From: Bacteroidota bacterium
GTDB lineage: Bacteria > Bacteroidota > Bacteroidia > Sphingobacteriales > Sphingobacteriaceae
NCBI GenBank assembly: GCA_018828585.1
Contig: JAHJVW010000012.1
Coordinates: 48,770 to 112,769 of the forward strand
Length of the DNA stretch: 64,000 bases
Direction: 5' to 3'
Shown here: positions 62,721 through 64,000 of the stretch, piece after piece
Position numbering within the stretch: position 1 is the stretch's first letter
How the letters are laid out: every line of letters begins with the position of its first letter
Position numbers and translations under genes: made by a program
Notes under the pieces: model-generated
Databases searched by the model: none
What the model saw: the letters and a program-made list of their open reading frames with translations, nothing else
What the model was told of the DNA's origin: nothing

Positions 62721-62875
62721 GAATTCTTTTTTGAGCACATCATAGAAAACTAAGTTGTTTTTTAAATACTAATTGGGGATTTTAACTTACCGCAATTTGC
62801 TTTTGACTTGGAACAGTTTTCTTTAAGAAACATTAATTGATATAGTGATTATCGCTTTTATTTGAAAGCTTCGTT

Positions 62876-62897
62876 TTTTTATCTTTAAAGATAAAAA
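62876..62897. promoter_or_regulatory. Perfect palindrome upstream of the kinase array
   Basis: ATCTTTAAAGAT with five T and five A on either side forms a 22-bp palindrome, 156 bases upstream of kinase 5. It could be an operator or a weak hairpin. The rest of 62739-63000 shows no gene. Confidence 0.4.
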
Positions 62898-63000
62898 TAT
62901 TCTATCATAAGAAAAGTATACTATTGATTTTAAAGCGAGATTTAAATAATAGAGGTTAATGGGTTAACCAATTTAATTGACCGTGAAAATGAGACAAAAA

Positions 63001-63030
63001 AAAGGTCAGATTTTTTAAAACTTGACCTTT
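63001..63030 (-). terminator. Terminator of the DinB-fold gene
   Basis: AAAGGTCA and TGACCTTT form a perfect 8-bp stem with a 14-base loop, followed on the - strand by an eight-T run. Confidence 0.8.
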
Positions 63031-63046
63031 TTTAGAATGGATTAAA

Positions 63047-63544
63047 TTACATCTCCATTTCGTCTGCACTTGGGCCGTAAGTGCCCGGAATAGGAATATC
63101 TAACAACCGTAGAAATACACCCAATTGTGCTCTATGATGAATCATTTGTGATAAACTATGTCTAACGGCTTCATATTTGGTAAAATCCATGATCATTTGT
63201 CCGTTGTATTTCATGGCCCATCGTTTATTCAAAAAAGTATCGTCATCAGAATTTTTTAAAGCATCCATAGATTCCTTAGTTAATTCTTTCGCCTGTTGAG
63301 CAAATCCTTCACCATTATCTGCGGTAATGGGTTCCCATTTTTCTATTCCAAAATCCATCACCTCCCTTTCAATGCAAAATTTAATCCAGCTGTGAATTTC
63401 AGTAACATGACCAGCCAGCTTCCCTAAAGTCATGCTTTTTGGATGAGGTTGCCAATTTAATTGATCTCCAGGCACAAGGACCAGCATTTTAAAGCTCGAA
63501 GCCGATTCTTGCTCCAATTCTTTTACTAATAATTCTGATAACAT
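63047..63544 (-). CDS. DinB-fold protein
   Basis: The 165-residue four-helix protein carries histidines in LAGHVTEIHSW (about 46 and 51) and AVRHSLSQMIHHRAQLGVFL (about 129-138), the metal triad of DinB-like proteins. It may be a thiol-dependent transferase of unknown substrate. It is monocistronic. Confidence 0.85.
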   Translation of the reverse strand: MLSELLVKELEQESASSFKMLVLVPGDQLNWQPHPKSMTLGKLAGHVTEIHSWIKFCIEREVMDFGIEKWEPITADNGEGFAQQAKELTKESMDALKNSDDDTFLNKRWAMKYNGQMIMDFTKYEAVRHSLSQMIHHRAQLGVFLRLLDIPIPGTYGPSADEMEM

Positions 63545-63788
63545 AAGCGTTCTTTTTTAACTAATTTAAATGATTTTACTTGAATAAAAGCGTAGGATTT
63601 CTATTATTTTCAAAAGTATTTTTACGAAGTAAAGCATCAATTTCTTAAAACAATTAAGATTTGTTTGAGCTAAATTTTTAGAATTAAAATTTTGAAAATT
63701 CTTTTATTAAAACCCGAAGTCATGCTTTGCTTAAGACCAAAGAGCGTTGCAGATAAAGGGGATGGAAAGGGACCTGGTTATTACCTTG

Positions 63789-63826
63789 TTCGAACATCCT
63801 TCGTTATTTAACGAAGGATGTTCGAA
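63789..63826. repeat. Large nested hairpin repeat
   Basis: TTCGAACATCCTTCGTT and AACGAAGGATGTTCGAA are perfect 17-bp arms with ATTT as loop. An outer CTGGTTAT (63774-63781) pairs with ATAACCAG (63845-63852). No gene lies in 63545-64000; the last 20-25 bases could hold the end of a - strand gene, but two frames are open and neither can be chosen. Confidence 0.7.
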
Positions 63827-64000
63827 GAGAACTCGAAGCAGACTATAACCAGTCTCGAAGCGATCATAGTATTTTCATCTTATGTCTTAACCTGAAATAG
63901 CTTTACAATGAGCGAAGGGTTTACGGATATAACTTTACAAATATAAAAATCATTCTAAATAAACTTTACATTGTGTTTAATCATACGGCTTCAACTTTAC

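Overview
The window is chromosomal DNA of a Bacteroidota bacterium, most likely a Sphingobacteriaceae member close to Pedobacter. The evidence is low GC content, repeated TAnnTTTG -7 promoter boxes with few Shine-Dalgarno sequences, a fused SecDF, a DnaE2-type polymerase next to dinB, and several families of short GC-rich palindromic repeats scattered between and inside genes.

Positions 1-20,940 are mostly ordinary chromosome. They hold two identical tRNA-Lys genes, a transglutaminase-like protein, a 2H phosphoesterase facing a dinB-dnaE2 mutagenic-polymerase pair with twin palindromes between them, and a RES-Xre toxin-antitoxin pair whose promoter carries a perfect palindrome. A DEAD-box helicase, the small SRP RNA, a transaldolase-like enzyme, a methyltransferase-PAP2-ZIP operon, glmM, a cysteine desulfurase and a run of small metabolic enzymes follow. 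The run ends in a GNAT gene broken by a frameshift in an A-run.

Positions about 21,000-32,860 are a reduced Mu-like transposable element. A c-type repressor sits at the high-coordinate end. Opposite it run a small HTH gene, a DDE transposase (MuA type), an AAA ATPase (MuB type), an HTH protein, a Gp16-like protein, several small genes, a putative baseplate protein and an HK97-type prohead protease. Portal, terminase large subunit, major capsid and tail genes are missing. Both ends carry paired copies of a 15-bp sequence in inverted orientation, the arrangement expected of transposase-binding sites. A three-gene group of unknown function lies in the cargo position at the far end. Just outside the repressor end lies a protein that combines a HEPN-type RxxxxH motif with a PD-(D/E)XK nuclease motif.

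Positions 34,000-50,800 return to chromosome. They hold an NDH-2, ferredoxin, ferredoxin reductase and MarR cluster bracketed by two copies of one palindromic repeat, then rlmF, secDF, and folA and thyA separated by a HepT-MntA toxin-antitoxin pair. ispE, a glycosyltransferase, several membrane proteins and a creD cluster with a shared operator follow.

Positions 50,868-62,738 are an array of five hybrid-free histidine kinases on one strand, three junctions of which overlap by 4 nt, with no response regulator in the window. Their catalytic cores are nearly identical, short intergenic-type repeats are inserted in frame in the ATPase domains, and a 34-codon vestige of a sixth kinase C-terminus remains between two of them. 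A DinB-fold protein and a repeat-rich non-coding stretch close the window.
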